Source: Alkalihalophilus pseudofirmus (lineage in GTDB: Bacteria > Bacillota > Bacilli > Bacillales > Bacillaceae_D). Taken from it: DNA of 64,000 bases. The stretch lies in assembly GCF_029094545.1 (NCBI RefSeq), contig NZ_CP117836.1, forward strand, positions 62,001 to 126,000. Reading direction: 5' to 3'. Shown here piece after piece: positions 36,103-46,054 of the stretch. Position 1 is the stretch's first letter; every line of letters starts with the position of its first letter. Under the pieces are notes generated by a model that was given only the letters and a program-made list of their open reading frames with translations, searched no databases and was not told where the DNA came from. Position numbers and translations under genes: made by a program.

Positions 36103-37902
36103 ATGCAAGATTCTTCATTATTAATCAATTTCGGTAGACTCTTTAAATTAGTTTTGAAAAACAATAAAAAATATGTTTTTACTTCTTTTTTATTTATTAT
36201 AAGCTCTGCGACATTACCATTTATTAATATAATTTACTTTAGTTATTTATTTGATGCGATTATTTACAACTTTGATTTAGATTACATAATAAATATTACT
36301 ATTTGGATGTTAGTAGCAAATTTAATTATGACTAATATTCAGATATTTACAAAAAGTTCTACAACTCTTCATTCGAAATGGCTACTAATACCACTTACTT
36401 CTATGTTTTGTAAAAAATCAATAGAAATGGATTATAGATTTACTGAGGATCAGAGTGTTATTGCAGAAATGGATAGAGCTAAATATGTTCTAGCAAATGG
36501 AGATAATTTAGAGCAGTATTTAGCAGCTGTTAATGGGGTATTTACTACTTTACTCCAATTTATCATAATCATTATTTTATCAGCTCTATTAAATCCTTAT
36601 ATTATTGTTTTAGTATTGTTAGTCTCAATATTAAATACTTACATTAGTGCTCGTGTTCGAAAGAAGAATTACGAACTTCATAAGGAATCGTTACCAGTTG
36701 ATTATAAATGGCGCTATATTATTAAACTAGCAAGTGATTTAAAGTATGCAAAAGAGGTAAGGTTATTTAGTTTGAAAAATTTCATTACTAATAAAACAAA
36801 AGAAAATAGACAGGAGTTTTTTTCTTATATTGATAAGCAAAATAAGAATGAGCGAAATGGACTGTTATTGACAACTTTTACTGGTGTAATTCAAGAAATA
36901 TTCGTTATTACTTTATTAGTGTTTCTAGTTATTTTCAAAGGATTAACTATTGGTAATTTTAACCTTTTATTAAATATAACAAGACAATTTAGTACTAGCT
37001 TTGTTAGCTTTTTCGATCATGTCATTAATATCTATACTATAAATAATTATTTGAGTGATTTTTTTGGATTTATTAATAGAAAGAGTGAATTGCGAAGTCA
37101 AGATCAGGACTTAATAATAGAGAATTTCGACGAACCAGGCAAGTTCGAATTTAAAGATGTCTCTTTTCATTATCCTGATAATCAGCGTCCTATCTTAAAA
37201 AATATTAATCTAACAATTGAGCCTGGAGAATCCCTGGTTATTGTCGGCGAGAACGGCGCAGGTAAAACCACTTTAATTAGCCTATTAATGAGGCTGTACG
37301 ATGTTTCAAACGGTGCTATTCTTTATAATGGTATAGATATAAGAAAGTATAACTATGACAGTTACATGAAATTGATTGCCACTGTTTTTCAAGATTACAA
37401 AATTTTCGCTACCAGCTTATATGAAAATATTACATTCAAAGAAAACAATAATAATGATAATTACTTTAATACCTTACTAGATGAAAATAACTTATCAGCG
37501 AAAGTTCGCTCTTTATCTGAGAGAGAACAAACTGCTTTAACTAGGACGTTTGACTCGAGTGGGGTCGAACTTTCTGGTGGCCAATCACAAAGAGTTGCTT
37601 TTTGTAGAGCAATGTATAAACAATCTCCAATACTCATACTGGATGAACCAAGTGCTAGCTTGTCTCCTATTGCAGAAAACGACATGTATGTTCAATTTGC
37701 TAAAGTGATAAAGCGTAAAACAAGCATTTTTATCTCACACCGCTTAAGTAGTTCTTCAATTAGTGACAAGATCTGCGTTTTAGATAATGGACAAATAGTT
37801 GAGTACGGAACACACCAGGAGCTTATGAAAAATGAGGGGCTCTATAGGGAAATGTATGAGCTTCAATCCAAATATTATATTGAAGAAGCTTCATCAGTTT
37901 AG
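36103..37902 (+). CDS. ABC exporter half-transporter 1
   Basis: 599 residues. Six membrane helices in the first 320 residues, then an ATPase with Walker A GENGAGKTT, signature LSGGQSQR and Walker B ILILDEPSA. ATG after GGAGGG. Its paralogue follows 42 bases later; the two probably form a heterodimer in the membrane and export the product or give self-immunity. No peptidase C39 domain. Confidence 0.92.
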   Translation: MQDSSLLINFGRLFKLVLKNNKKYVFTSFLFIISSATLPFINIIYFSYLFDAIIYNFDLDYIINITIWMLVANLIMTNIQIFTKSSTTLHSKWLLIPLTSMFCKKSIEMDYRFTEDQSVIAEMDRAKYVLANGDNLEQYLAAVNGVFTTLLQFIIIIILSALLNPYIIVLVLLVSILNTYISARVRKKNYELHKESLPVDYKWRYIIKLASDLKYAKEVRLFSLKNFITNKTKENRQEFFSYIDKQNKNERNGLLLTTFTGVIQEIFVITLLVFLVIFKGLTIGNFNLLLNITRQFSTSFVSFFDHVINIYTINNYLSDFFGFINRKSELRSQDQDLIIENFDEPGKFEFKDVSFHYPDNQRPILKNINLTIEPGESLVIVGENGAGKTTLISLLMRLYDVSNGAILYNGIDIRKYNYDSYMKLIATVFQDYKIFATSLYENITFKENNNNDNYFNTLLDENNLSAKVRSLSEREQTALTRTFDSSGVELSGGQSQRVAFCRAMYKQSPILILDEPSASLSPIAENDMYVQFAKVIKRKTSIFISHRLSSSSISDKICVLDNGQIVEYGTHQELMKNEGLYREMYELQSKYYIEEASSV

Positions 37903-37944
37903 TTTGTATCTTGACCAATTTACATATTATGCGGAGGGATTTAC

Positions 37945-39792
37945 TTGTTTATATATAATAGCTCTAAAGAGCTAATTGGCTATTTAATTAATATATTACG
38001 TTTATATAAACGAATATGGTCAATTAAAAAAGGGTACATTTTCAATAGTATCTTAATGGTTTTTTTTAGATCCATTCATCCTTTTAACAGTATTTTCTTT
38101 TTAAAAATCATTGTAGATGAGTTAACAGCTGAAGCTAGATTCGAATATGCGGCTTTCTATGCCATATTATTTTGTTTAATTGAATTGGTTATTCGTTCAT
38201 TAAATTCAATTCTCTGGACATATGAACAGAAGAAAATCATTGAATTCAAAACAGAATTCATTAAAGAAATTAATTCTAAAACTATGTCCTTGCCTTACGA
38301 GAAGATGGAAGATTCAAAATTGCTTGACGATAAACAGAAAGCATTAGAAATTTTCTACCCAAGACAGGCTCACTTTATGGACTTGAAAAATACCTTAATC
38401 GACTCTAAACAACTAATAGCATTTATTGTTCAGCTATTAGGAGTTTTAGTAATAATGCTCACTCTTACACCATACGTGTTTCTTATTTTATTATCCACTT
38501 ACTTTCTTAGTATTTTATTAAATACTATTGCCTCTAATAAGGAATTTAATGTATGGAGTAACTCATTAGTAAACATAGGGAGAAGGATTGGATATTTCCA
38601 AGAAATTTCAACCGATTATACCTATGCTAGGGAAATGAGAATTAACAAACTAGGTCAATGGGTTGTAGATAAAATATATTATTATTTTAATAATATGAAA
38701 AAAGATGTTACTAATTCAGTTAGAGTATTTACTTTAATAAGTATGGCAGCAAGCACATTGCAAATTATTGTTAATAGTTCAGTTTATTTTTATTTAGGTT
38801 ACCTTGCTTATCAGTCTACTATCTCTTTATCAGAATTAATTGTATATGTTAACAGTTTAGGAGTTTTTATCCTTGCATTAACTGGTATAACAACCTGTAT
38901 CATTTCATTACAAAAAGCAGGCATGCACCTTTCTACTTACTTTAATTACGTTAAGGAATTAACCACAAGTCCCGAATATTCAAACAACAGCTCGGGACTA
39001 ATCAATAACGAAAGCTTCACTATAGAATTTGTACATGTTTGGTTTAAATATCCAAATCAAGATACTTATACTATTAGTAATTTGAATTTAAAAATAAGTA
39101 GTAATGAAAAATTAGCTATCGTAGGAGAAAATGGTGCAGGTAAAACAACTCTGATAAAACTTCTTTTAAGGCTTTATACCCCAACAAAAGGAAGTATATT
39201 TATTAACGGCGTTGATATAAAAGAGTTAGATATGGAAGAGTATACAAATCAAATATCGGCTATTTTTCAAGACTTTAATATAATCAACTTTTCACTTTTA
39301 GAAAATCTAGCTTTTGATAAAGATTTAAAAGAGGATTATTTAAGTGAAGTTCTCAATGACTTAGAAATTGGTAAGGTAATTAAAAATTTACCCCAAGGAT
39401 TACATACGGAAATTGGCCGACTTTTTAATAAAGATGGCGTAGAATTGTCTGGTGGACAAAAGCAGAAAATTGCGATAGCTCGTGCCCTTCTTAAAAACTC
39501 AAACTTAATTATTTTAGATGAGCCGACTGCCATGCTTTCACCAAAAGCAGAATATGATATATATACAAATTTTTCACAATTAACTAAAGATAAAACGACT
39601 ATATATATCTCTCATCGGATGTCTAGCTGTCGCTTTTGTGATCGAATTGTTGTTTTAGATAAGGGAGAAATAGTTGAACTAGGAAATCATACAGGATTAA
39701 TGGATTTAAAAGGTGTATATTACAATTTATTTATAAAGCAGGCAGAATTTTACGAAAAAATTAGTGATGATGACATATCAAGTATTTCATAG
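37945..39792 (+). CDS. ABC exporter half-transporter 2
   Basis: 615 residues from TTG 37945 after GGAGGGA. Membrane part with about six helices, Walker A GENGAGKTT, signature LSGGQKQK, Walker B LIILDEPTA. Same layout as the preceding exporter; likely partner. Confidence 0.92.
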   Translation: MFIYNSSKELIGYLINILRLYKRIWSIKKGYIFNSILMVFFRSIHPFNSIFFLKIIVDELTAEARFEYAAFYAILFCLIELVIRSLNSILWTYEQKKIIEFKTEFIKEINSKTMSLPYEKMEDSKLLDDKQKALEIFYPRQAHFMDLKNTLIDSKQLIAFIVQLLGVLVIMLTLTPYVFLILLSTYFLSILLNTIASNKEFNVWSNSLVNIGRRIGYFQEISTDYTYAREMRINKLGQWVVDKIYYYFNNMKKDVTNSVRVFTLISMAASTLQIIVNSSVYFYLGYLAYQSTISLSELIVYVNSLGVFILALTGITTCIISLQKAGMHLSTYFNYVKELTTSPEYSNNSSGLINNESFTIEFVHVWFKYPNQDTYTISNLNLKISSNEKLAIVGENGAGKTTLIKLLLRLYTPTKGSIFINGVDIKELDMEEYTNQISAIFQDFNIINFSLLENLAFDKDLKEDYLSEVLNDLEIGKVIKNLPQGLHTEIGRLFNKDGVELSGGQKQKIAIARALLKNSNLIILDEPTAMLSPKAEYDIYTNFSQLTKDKTTIYISHRMSSCRFCDRIVVLDKGEIVELGNHTGLMDLKGVYYNLFIKQAEFYEKISDDDISSIS

Positions 39793-39820
39793 ACTCTTAT
39801 TTTTGGAAGGAAGTCATATA

Positions 39821-40762
39821 ATGAATAGAAATATAAAAACTGCTTGTTTGTTTGGAGGGCACGGTTCTCAATATAAAGGGATGGGAAGAGAATTCTATGA
39901 ACAAAGTGAAGAGTGTCGCCAAATCTTTAATATAGGATCTTCTATATTAAAATATGATGTGGCAGAGTATTGTTTTTATGGAGTAAACGAGGATGCTATA
40001 GAGAAACCTTTTTATTCCCTAACAAGCCTTTTAGTTGTTGATCTTTGTGTATATACCATGGCTTTAAATAATAATTACAAGTTCAATGCACATGCAGGCT
40101 TTTCACTGGGGGAATATGCCGCATTAACCGCTTCCGGAGCTATATCGATACATCAATCTTTTGAATTATTAAAGGAACTATTATTAATCGCAGAATCTTT
40201 AGAGGATTCTAATAGTTATAGCATGAGTGTAGTTAATTTACCTCCTGAAATATGTGAAGACATTTGCTTGAAACTAAAAAATATAAATGAGAAAGTTGTG
40301 GTGTCAAATTACAATACACATAATCAGGTAACAGTAGCGGGTACTGTAAAAGGACTCGAACACTTTAAAAATCTCTCATATAAATATGGGGCAAAAATGA
40401 TTCCCATTAATATTCATAGAGCTTTTCATACTGAATTTATGAATCCTTTGCAAAAGGATTTAAAGAAAGAGGTAGATAAATTCACTTTTGAGATCCCAAA
40501 AACTCCTTTGTATATGAACGCTTCAGGTAGGGAAGTGACTAGTTTAGATGAATTAAGGACAAATATAAGTTGTCACTTCACAACCCCTGTATTATGGTCA
40601 CATTCGTTGATGAATATGTTCAATTCGGGTATTAGTAGATTCATAGAGTGCGGTAGCAGGGGGGTCTTATCACGAATGGTTAGGAATAATCTCGGCATTA
40701 AAAAAGAAGCTGCATATCATATTAGTTCCCGGTCATTAAAATTTGAAGAAATACAAATTTGA
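39821..40762 (+). CDS. Second free-standing acyltransferase, malonyl-type
   Basis: 313 residues from ATG 39821 after GGAAGGAAG (an earlier in-frame ATG lies inside the previous gene). Active Ser 95 in GFSLGEYAALTASG (Phe replaces the usual His in GHSxGE). Near the catalytic His it reads HRAFHTEF, the pattern of malonyl-CoA enzymes. The N-terminal GGHGSQYKGMG differs from the usual PGQGSQ. With the first acyltransferase it should supply malonyl units to the AT-less synthase, or act as an acyl-hydrolase for proof-reading as some paired enzymes do. Confidence 0.88.
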   Translation: MNRNIKTACLFGGHGSQYKGMGREFYEQSEECRQIFNIGSSILKYDVAEYCFYGVNEDAIEKPFYSLTSLLVVDLCVYTMALNNNYKFNAHAGFSLGEYAALTASGAISIHQSFELLKELLLIAESLEDSNSYSMSVVNLPPEICEDICLKLKNINEKVVVSNYNTHNQVTVAGTVKGLEHFKNLSYKYGAKMIPINIHRAFHTEFMNPLQKDLKKEVDKFTFEIPKTPLYMNASGREVTSLDELRTNISCHFTTPVLWSHSLMNMFNSGISRFIECGSRGVLSRMVRNNLGIKKEAAYHISSRSLKFEEIQI

Positions 40763-40787
40763 AAATTATAATTGAGGTGTTAGTATC

Positions 40788-41507
40788 TTGTCCTTAGAGG
40801 TTCAATTAGGCGCCATTCGTTTAGAATTTACTGACCAGAAATTATTTAACCTCCTATTGCGAAATATCTCTGAAGAAAAAAGAGCTAAAATCCTAAAAAT
40901 TAGAAGGAAAGATGATCGAATGAGAGCGTTATTTGCAGATATATTAGTTCGTACAATGATATGTAAAAATAATCAATGCAAAAACGATCAAATTCACTTT
41001 GAATACAATTCATATGGTAAACCCTTTTTAACAGGAATTAGTGATATATATTTTAATGTGTCTCATTCTGCGGAATGGGTTGTTGTCGCCCTATCTACTG
41101 CTAGAGTTGGTATTGATATTGAAGAAATAAAAATGCTAGATTACAGATCAATTGCAGAACGGTATTTTTCAAATATAGAAGCTAAAGACATATTAAAGAA
41201 GAAGGATAATCAACAGTTAGAATACTTCTATATACTGTGGACTTTAAAAGAAAGTTTTGTAAAGAACAGTGGATGGGGCCTGTCAAAGCCATTAAATTCT
41301 TTTTCAATAACAATTAATAAAAAAAATGCGTATGTACTAAATGATAATGGTCAAATCTCTACTGAATATCATTTTTTGCATTGGCCAATTGACTCAGAAC
41401 ATTACTCATGTTCAATATGTGTAAAAGAAGATAGTAAGAGTATAAAACTATTTAAAACCATATTTACACAAAAAGAATTAGTGACTGATTTTAAACAGTA
41501 CATTTGA
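40788..41507 (+). CDS. Sfp-type phosphopantetheinyl transferase
   Basis: 239 residues from TTG 40788 after GAGGTG. Motifs: FNVSHSAEWVVVAL, VGIDIEEIKML (Mg-binding) and WTLKESFVKNSGWGLSKPL (KESxxK). It would convert the five carrier-protein sites of this cluster to the holo form. Last gene of the operon, with a strong terminator after it. Confidence 0.93.
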   Translation: MSLEVQLGAIRLEFTDQKLFNLLLRNISEEKRAKILKIRRKDDRMRALFADILVRTMICKNNQCKNDQIHFEYNSYGKPFLTGISDIYFNVSHSAEWVVVALSTARVGIDIEEIKMLDYRSIAERYFSNIEAKDILKKKDNQQLEYFYILWTLKESFVKNSGWGLSKPLNSFSITINKKNAYVLNDNGQISTEYHFLHWPIDSEHYSCSICVKEDSKSIKLFKTIFTQKELVTDFKQYI

Positions 41508-41841
41508 TCTCTAATAGTGTATCTCCTAGCTTAAGCTCAATCTAATTACAGTGTTAAATCCCTCATTGATATAACGAGAATAAACCTACTGCTTTATTTA
41601 GTAGGTTTATTTTTTTACATGTTAAATTTAAACTTTTCTTACAGAGCATCACATCTAACTTACTTCATTGTAAGGGAGTATGAAAATGAGTACTCTTTTG
41701 GAAGGTGTAAACCGCTAAAAGAAACTTTTAAAGATTTAAATTACAACTAGGATAGCAAAAGACCACTATTACGGCTGGTAAAATAGCCGCTCCGAATACA
41801 ATCCTGCTGCAACTACAAAAAGACTTAGATATTCCCCCAAA
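41508..41841. other. Spacer between the cluster and the toxin remnant
   Basis: Contains the operon terminator. A ten-residue ORF at 41686 with a fair ribosome site and the A-rich sequence after it look like fragments. No gene supported. Confidence 0.45.
41582..41617 (+). terminator. Terminator of the biosynthetic operon
   Basis: AAACCTACT / AGTAGGTTT with a nine-base loop followed by ATTTTTTT. Confidence 0.9.
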
Positions 41842-42009
41842 TTAAATAAGATCCTTTATAACGTTTACAATAATCATCAGAACAAACATGAGAGCAGAAG
41901 CTGGCACAATAGATTTTTTTGGCATCTTTTCCTTGTCAAAGTAATGCGTCAATAATACAATACCCAATGCAATAAATAATAGCATTGTGTACTGAGTCAC
42001 CCTATTCAT
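41842..42009 (-). CDS. Small membrane protein, putative immunity protein
   Basis: 55 residues from ATG 42009 (AAAGAAAGG upstream). Two membrane helices (YTMLLFIALGIVLLTHYF and IVPASALMFVLMIIVNVI). It overlaps the end of the LXG toxin remnant by eight bases (ATGAATAG), the usual place for an immunity gene of a secreted polymorphic toxin. Function inferred from position. Confidence 0.6.
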   Translation of the reverse strand: MNRVTQYTMLLFIALGIVLLTHYFDKEKMPKKSIVPASALMFVLMIIVNVIKDLI

Positions 42010-43110
42010 CCTTTCTTTTGCTAATACTATGTGACCCATCTGGTTTGAGTGTAAATAAGAGTGGTTTGCTGTCTCGCCAATCATCAGGGTCTTTGCTCAG
42101 ATAAAGCAATACTTCTTTTGTACCGCTGGTTGGTACAGGTGTGCCGGTGATGTAGCCCCAATACGGGATCTTTTCTTGTAAAGCATACCCTCCAACACTT
42201 GCAATTACTGTCCCAGCACGTGAAGAATTAAAGGTTTTACCGGCTTTATCAAAGAGTTTATTCACTCCAGGAATTTTAGAAGCGGTTCGGCCCAACATAT
42301 AAGCTCCATAAACCGTGGTAGTCGCTTGAGCTGTTAACCCAACATAATAATTCACGGTTCCTTGCTGAGCATTTTGAGGGTAATAATAATAATCAGGATT
42401 ATCCTTGAAAATGATAAGTTGGTCATCAACAATTTCATATCTTACTGAAACGCCATCTACTGTTACACTTGAAGGCTCTTTACCCAGATAAGCCGCCGCA
42501 TCAAAACTTTCCCCTTTAGTTATAGCCATTTTTCCATTATCACTTCCCCATTTAATCTCCCCATTTCTCCATACTTCCTTACCATCTTTATTCGTCGGAG
42601 TGGGTGTCGCATTTAGCTGAGTGTAATAAGCTAATGGATTATGCCATTTGTCAAAAGTCACAGGCGACTTTGAAAGGAACAAAGAATTATGTGTGAATGG
42701 GTTTGATTGTCTATGCCTGCTAGCTAACGATGAATTTAACAATAACGAGGCGGGGGAGAAATATAGGGCTATGGCGTTAAAAGTAGCTTGCCCCTTAGAA
42801 ACTTGATACGCTGACTGGATCTCTTATAAATAATTATTCATGAGAGCAAGGTCTGCTTCAAGAGTATTTAGACTTGTTGTGGTCTGATAATCTAATTCAT
42901 TTAGCTGTTCAACCGTTTCTTTAGCTTGTTTTTTGCTTCTACGATATCCTGCTGTACGTTTCCATCCGATAAAGGCGATAAATAACCAGGTCAGATAATG
43001 ATTGCATCACTTTATTCGTGGATGACGTCAGCTGAGAAGTGGCTTGCTCTAGTTGGGCTAAACCATTATGCTAGGCATCTATCTTCTTTTAAAAAATGTG
43101 ATACATATAC
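42002..43110 (-). pseudogene. Broken LXG-type polymorphic toxin
   Basis: The N-terminal part is recognisable in separate frames: EQLNELDYQTTTSLNTLEADLALMNNYL then a stop (about 42835) and EIQSAYQ, and before that NGLAQLEQATSQLTSSTNKVMQSLSDL in another frame. This is the LXG region that directs export by the type VII system. The C-terminal part from 42742 to 42002 is an open frame of 246 residues whose first residues fuse abruptly to SLLLNSSLASRHRQSN. The effector end (TPVPTSGTKEVLLYLSKDPDDWRDS) is not recognised. At least one stop and one frameshift break it. Confidence 0.7.
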
Positions 43111-43327
43111 CTTCTACTAAGTGTCCATAATATTTTTCAAATTGAGTAAAAATTAAAATTTGGATAAAGTATAAGGGTAAGTTTTCTTACTGCATTTTGT
43201 TTTGGTTAGAAGGGTCAATAGAGGTATATGAAAGGGCTTGTAAAGGATTCTTAAATAAGAATCTAAATATTTATTATACTCATAAAGAAAACTAATAAAT
43301 GGAACAAATTAAGTAAAGGAGTTAACA

Positions 43328-44002
43328 ATGGCTCAAATTCTTATTGTAGATGACGATAAACATATCAGAAACCTTATAAGCAAATATTTAGGCGGAGAGG
43401 GCTATTCAGTTAAACAGGCTGGTAATGGAATAGAGGCCCTTGAGGAACTTGAGAAAAATGATTATTCCTTAGTAGTGGTTGATATAATGATGCCTGAAAT
43501 GGACGGTTATGAACTTACGAAAAAAATAAGAAAACACTATCAACTTCCAATACTTATGCTCACAGCCAAGTCACAGATACAAGATAAAGAAACAGGATTT
43601 TCATTAGGAACGGATGATTATCTGGTAAAGCCATTTGAATTAAAGGAACTTCTATTTCGAATAAAGGCTTTACTGCGGCGTTACCACCAAGTTGCAGAAA
43701 TGACCATCAAGATACACTCAGTCGTTATTAATAAAGCAGCCTACGAAGTTAATATTAATGGTAGTACAATCTTGTTACCCTTGAAAGAATTTGAACTGCT
43801 TTATTATTTAGCTTCGAATGCAAACCGAGTGTTATCGAGAGAACAATTGATTCAACATGTGTGGGGGAGTCAATATGACGGAAGTGATCGAACCGTCGAT
43901 GTACATATTAAACGGCTAAGGGAACGCTTTACCAAAATAACAGATGATTTCTCAATAAAAACAATTCGAGGGGTTGGTTACGTGTTAGAGGTAAAAAAAT
44001 AA
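43328..44002 (+). CDS. OmpR/PhoB-family response regulator
   Basis: 224 residues, ATG after AAGGAG. Receiver domain with acidic pocket DDD at 8-10, phospho-acceptor Asp52 in VVVDIMMPEMDGYEL, Lys in DYLVKPFELKE; C-terminal winged helix (LPLKEFELLYYLASNANRVLSREQLIQHVWG, RTVDVHIKRLRERF). Start of an operon with its kinase (overlap TAATG). Likely regulates the downstream membrane genes, whose promoters share a direct repeat. Confidence 0.95.
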   Translation: MAQILIVDDDKHIRNLISKYLGGEGYSVKQAGNGIEALEELEKNDYSLVVVDIMMPEMDGYELTKKIRKHYQLPILMLTAKSQIQDKETGFSLGTDDYLVKPFELKELLFRIKALLRRYHQVAEMTIKIHSVVINKAAYEVNINGSTILLPLKEFELLYYLASNANRVLSREQLIQHVWGSQYDGSDRTVDVHIKRLRERFTKITDDFSIKTIRGVGYVLEVKK

Positions 44003-45387
44003 TGAGATCTTTATATTCTACATTTGTAATAGCGACATTAGTTGTAATGTCTGTTAGTGCGCTATTGGCATTTATGTTATCCAACGCTTATTACCAACAC
44101 TTTCTCAAGCAACAAAATGATGAAAAATACACAAATATAACAATGGAAATCACAGAATATATTGAGGGTCAAGAAGCAATAGACTTACATGAACATCTTA
44201 AGTTCATATCTAATATTGGGTACCAGCTTAAACTCATTGGAGAAGATGGCACCACCTCCTCTTATGGGAAACCCTTTCGCACCCCATATATAGATGGTGC
44301 GATTATTGAAAGTGTATTAAGCGGGGAAGTTTATCATGGGATTGCGAACTTCCCGAGAGAGACCTTTGTAACAGGTTTTTTTGCGAATGAATTAGAAAAC
44401 AGTATAGGTGTAACCTTCGAGCATAATAGGACTAATTATGCTCTATTTCTCAGACCGGATATTACCTTGCATTTTCATGAAATGAGATTGTTATTTGCTT
44501 GGTTACTAGGGCTAACGATCATTTTTAGTTTGATTTTTGAGCTAATATTGGCAAAACATCTTATTAAACCATTAACTGAATTAAACGAAGCAACGAAAAA
44601 AATTAAAAAGGGTGAATATGCATTCTCCTTTGACTTTCACAGAAAGGATGAAATTGGAGAGCTGGCATCCAGCTTTCACGATATGTCCAATCAGTTAGTC
44701 GAACTGGATAATATGAGAAATGAGTTTATCTCTAACATTTCACATGATATACAGTCTCCTCTTTCAAATATCAATGGTTACACGGAACTATTACAGAATG
44801 ATGGATTGACGAACGGGCAAAAAGGAGAATATCTCTCCATCATAAGAGAAGAATCAGATCGATTATCCAGTTTAACCTCGCAGCTTTTACTGTTATCTTC
44901 TATAAATCAAATAAAAAAATTAAGGAAAAAAGAAAAGTTTTCTATAGCAGATCAAATAAGGTCTTTAATAATAAAATACAAGTGGAGGATAATGGATAAA
45001 GATATAACGATTGAATATACTCTCCCTGATGTTATTTATTCAGGTGATCCGGCCCTACTTTTAAGTGTATGGGACAACTTATTAAGCAATGCAGTTAAGT
45101 ATAATAAAAGTGGAGGAAGTATTTCTATAGATATAAAGGAAGAGCAGAATTACATAAACATCATTTTCCGGGATAGTGGTGTAGGAATATCATCAACGCA
45201 TCAAAAAAGTATTTTTGAACGATTTTATCGAGTGGATGCTTCTAGAACAAAAGAAATAAACGGAACAGGACTTGGACTGGCCATAGTGGAAAAAGTCGTT
45301 GCATTACATGGAGGAAGTGTTCTTGTTGATAGTGAAAAAGATGTAGGTTCAACGTTTATAATAAGACTTCCACTGACAAAAGTGTAA
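44002..45387 (+). CDS. Membrane sensor histidine kinase
   Basis: 461 residues. Membrane helices at about 8-28 and 160-182 around a roughly 130-residue external sensor region, HAMP linker (KPLTELNEATKKIKKGEY), H-box ISHDIQSPLSNINGYTELL, N-box LLSNAVKYNKSGG, and G-boxes DSGVGIS and GTGLGLAI. Partner of the preceding regulator. The signal sensed is unknown; the adjoining RND pump suggests envelope or antimicrobial stress. Confidence 0.95.
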   Translation: MRSLYSTFVIATLVVMSVSALLAFMLSNAYYQHFLKQQNDEKYTNITMEITEYIEGQEAIDLHEHLKFISNIGYQLKLIGEDGTTSSYGKPFRTPYIDGAIIESVLSGEVYHGIANFPRETFVTGFFANELENSIGVTFEHNRTNYALFLRPDITLHFHEMRLLFAWLLGLTIIFSLIFELILAKHLIKPLTELNEATKKIKKGEYAFSFDFHRKDEIGELASSFHDMSNQLVELDNMRNEFISNISHDIQSPLSNINGYTELLQNDGLTNGQKGEYLSIIREESDRLSSLTSQLLLLSSINQIKKLRKKEKFSIADQIRSLIIKYKWRIMDKDITIEYTLPDVIYSGDPALLLSVWDNLLSNAVKYNKSGGSISIDIKEEQNYINIIFRDSGVGISSTHQKSIFERFYRVDASRTKEINGTGLGLAIVEKVVALHGGSVLVDSEKDVGSTFIIRLPLTKV

Positions 45388-45392
45388 TATTC

Positions 45393-45409
45393 TATTCATC
45401 TTCCATTCA
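45393..45409 (+). promoter_or_regulatory. Candidate response-regulator operator, copy 1
   Basis: TATTCATCTTCCATTCA, 70 bases before the ATG of the small membrane protein. ATTCA is repeated at a spacing of 11 bases, the pitch used by OmpR/PhoB-type regulators binding as tandem dimers. An identical 17-mer lies before the RND pump gene. Confidence 0.65.
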
Positions 45410-45462
45410 TATTTTCTGAGTAAAATTCGATATGAGATATGCTGGAAGGTGGAGATAATTAA

Positions 45463-45846
45463 ATGAAATATACGAAAATATTACTTGTAACATCGGCTAT
45501 TTTCGGCTTAATGGGTGCTATATTAGGTGCTCATATGGCTGGGTCAGGCTCATATTCGTACCGACCAGTTCATGCCCATATTTTAGTATTAGGATGGGTT
45601 ACATTATTCTGCTGGGCAATATTCTATAAGGTGTTTAAACCAAAAAACAAGGTGCTTATATTCTGGCATGTTTGGTCAGCAATAATAGGATCTATTGGTT
45701 TATCATTAGGAATGTGGTTTTATTTCCTAAACCCATTTTCTTTACCGAATAGTATTAATTTAGTCTTCTATATTGTTGGTGGAATGGCTGTTGTAATTAG
45801 TTTTATACTCTTCCTTATCCTAGCCCTTATTCAAGATACATGCTGA
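45463..45846 (+). CDS. Four-helix membrane protein, cytochrome-oxidase-subunit-like
   Basis: 127 residues with four predicted membrane helices. RPVHAHILVLGWVTLFCWAIFYKVF resembles the first conserved helix of heme-copper oxidase subunit I-like proteins (HAHxxLLGWV). Small proteins of this kind are often hypothetical. Preceded by the first copy of the putative operator; followed by its own terminator. Function unknown. Confidence 0.7.
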   Translation: MKYTKILLVTSAIFGLMGAILGAHMAGSGSYSYRPVHAHILVLGWVTLFCWAIFYKVFKPKNKVLIFWHVWSAIIGSIGLSLGMWFYFLNPFSLPNSINLVFYIVGGMAVVISFILFLILALIQDTC

Positions 45847-45873
45847 GAGCATTTAAATTTTATAATGGTAACA

Positions 45874-45920
45874 AAATTAAAAGCCGTTTATCGCTTAAAT
45901 GATAAATGGCTTTTTAATTT
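45874..45920. terminator. Terminator between the membrane protein and pump genes
   Basis: AAATTAAAAGCCGTTTATC pairs with GATAAATGGCTTTTTAATTT (one G-U/mismatch), eight-base loop, T-run on both strands. Confidence 0.8.
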
Positions 45921-45958
45921 ACTTAATAAAAAAATCAACTTTTCCAACTGTAACATGT

Positions 45959-45975
45959 TATTCATCTTCCATTCA
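45959..45975 (+). promoter_or_regulatory. Candidate response-regulator operator, copy 2
   Basis: Identical 17-mer TATTCATCTTCCATTCA, 96 bases before the RND pump ATG. Same ATTCA-N6-ATTCA direct repeat. Confidence 0.65.
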
Positions 45976-46054
45976 CATTGCCACTCTATGATCTAAATGT
46001 ATCGAATAAGGTGATGTATTTTTTGATCATATTTAAAAGAGAAGGGTGATAAAG

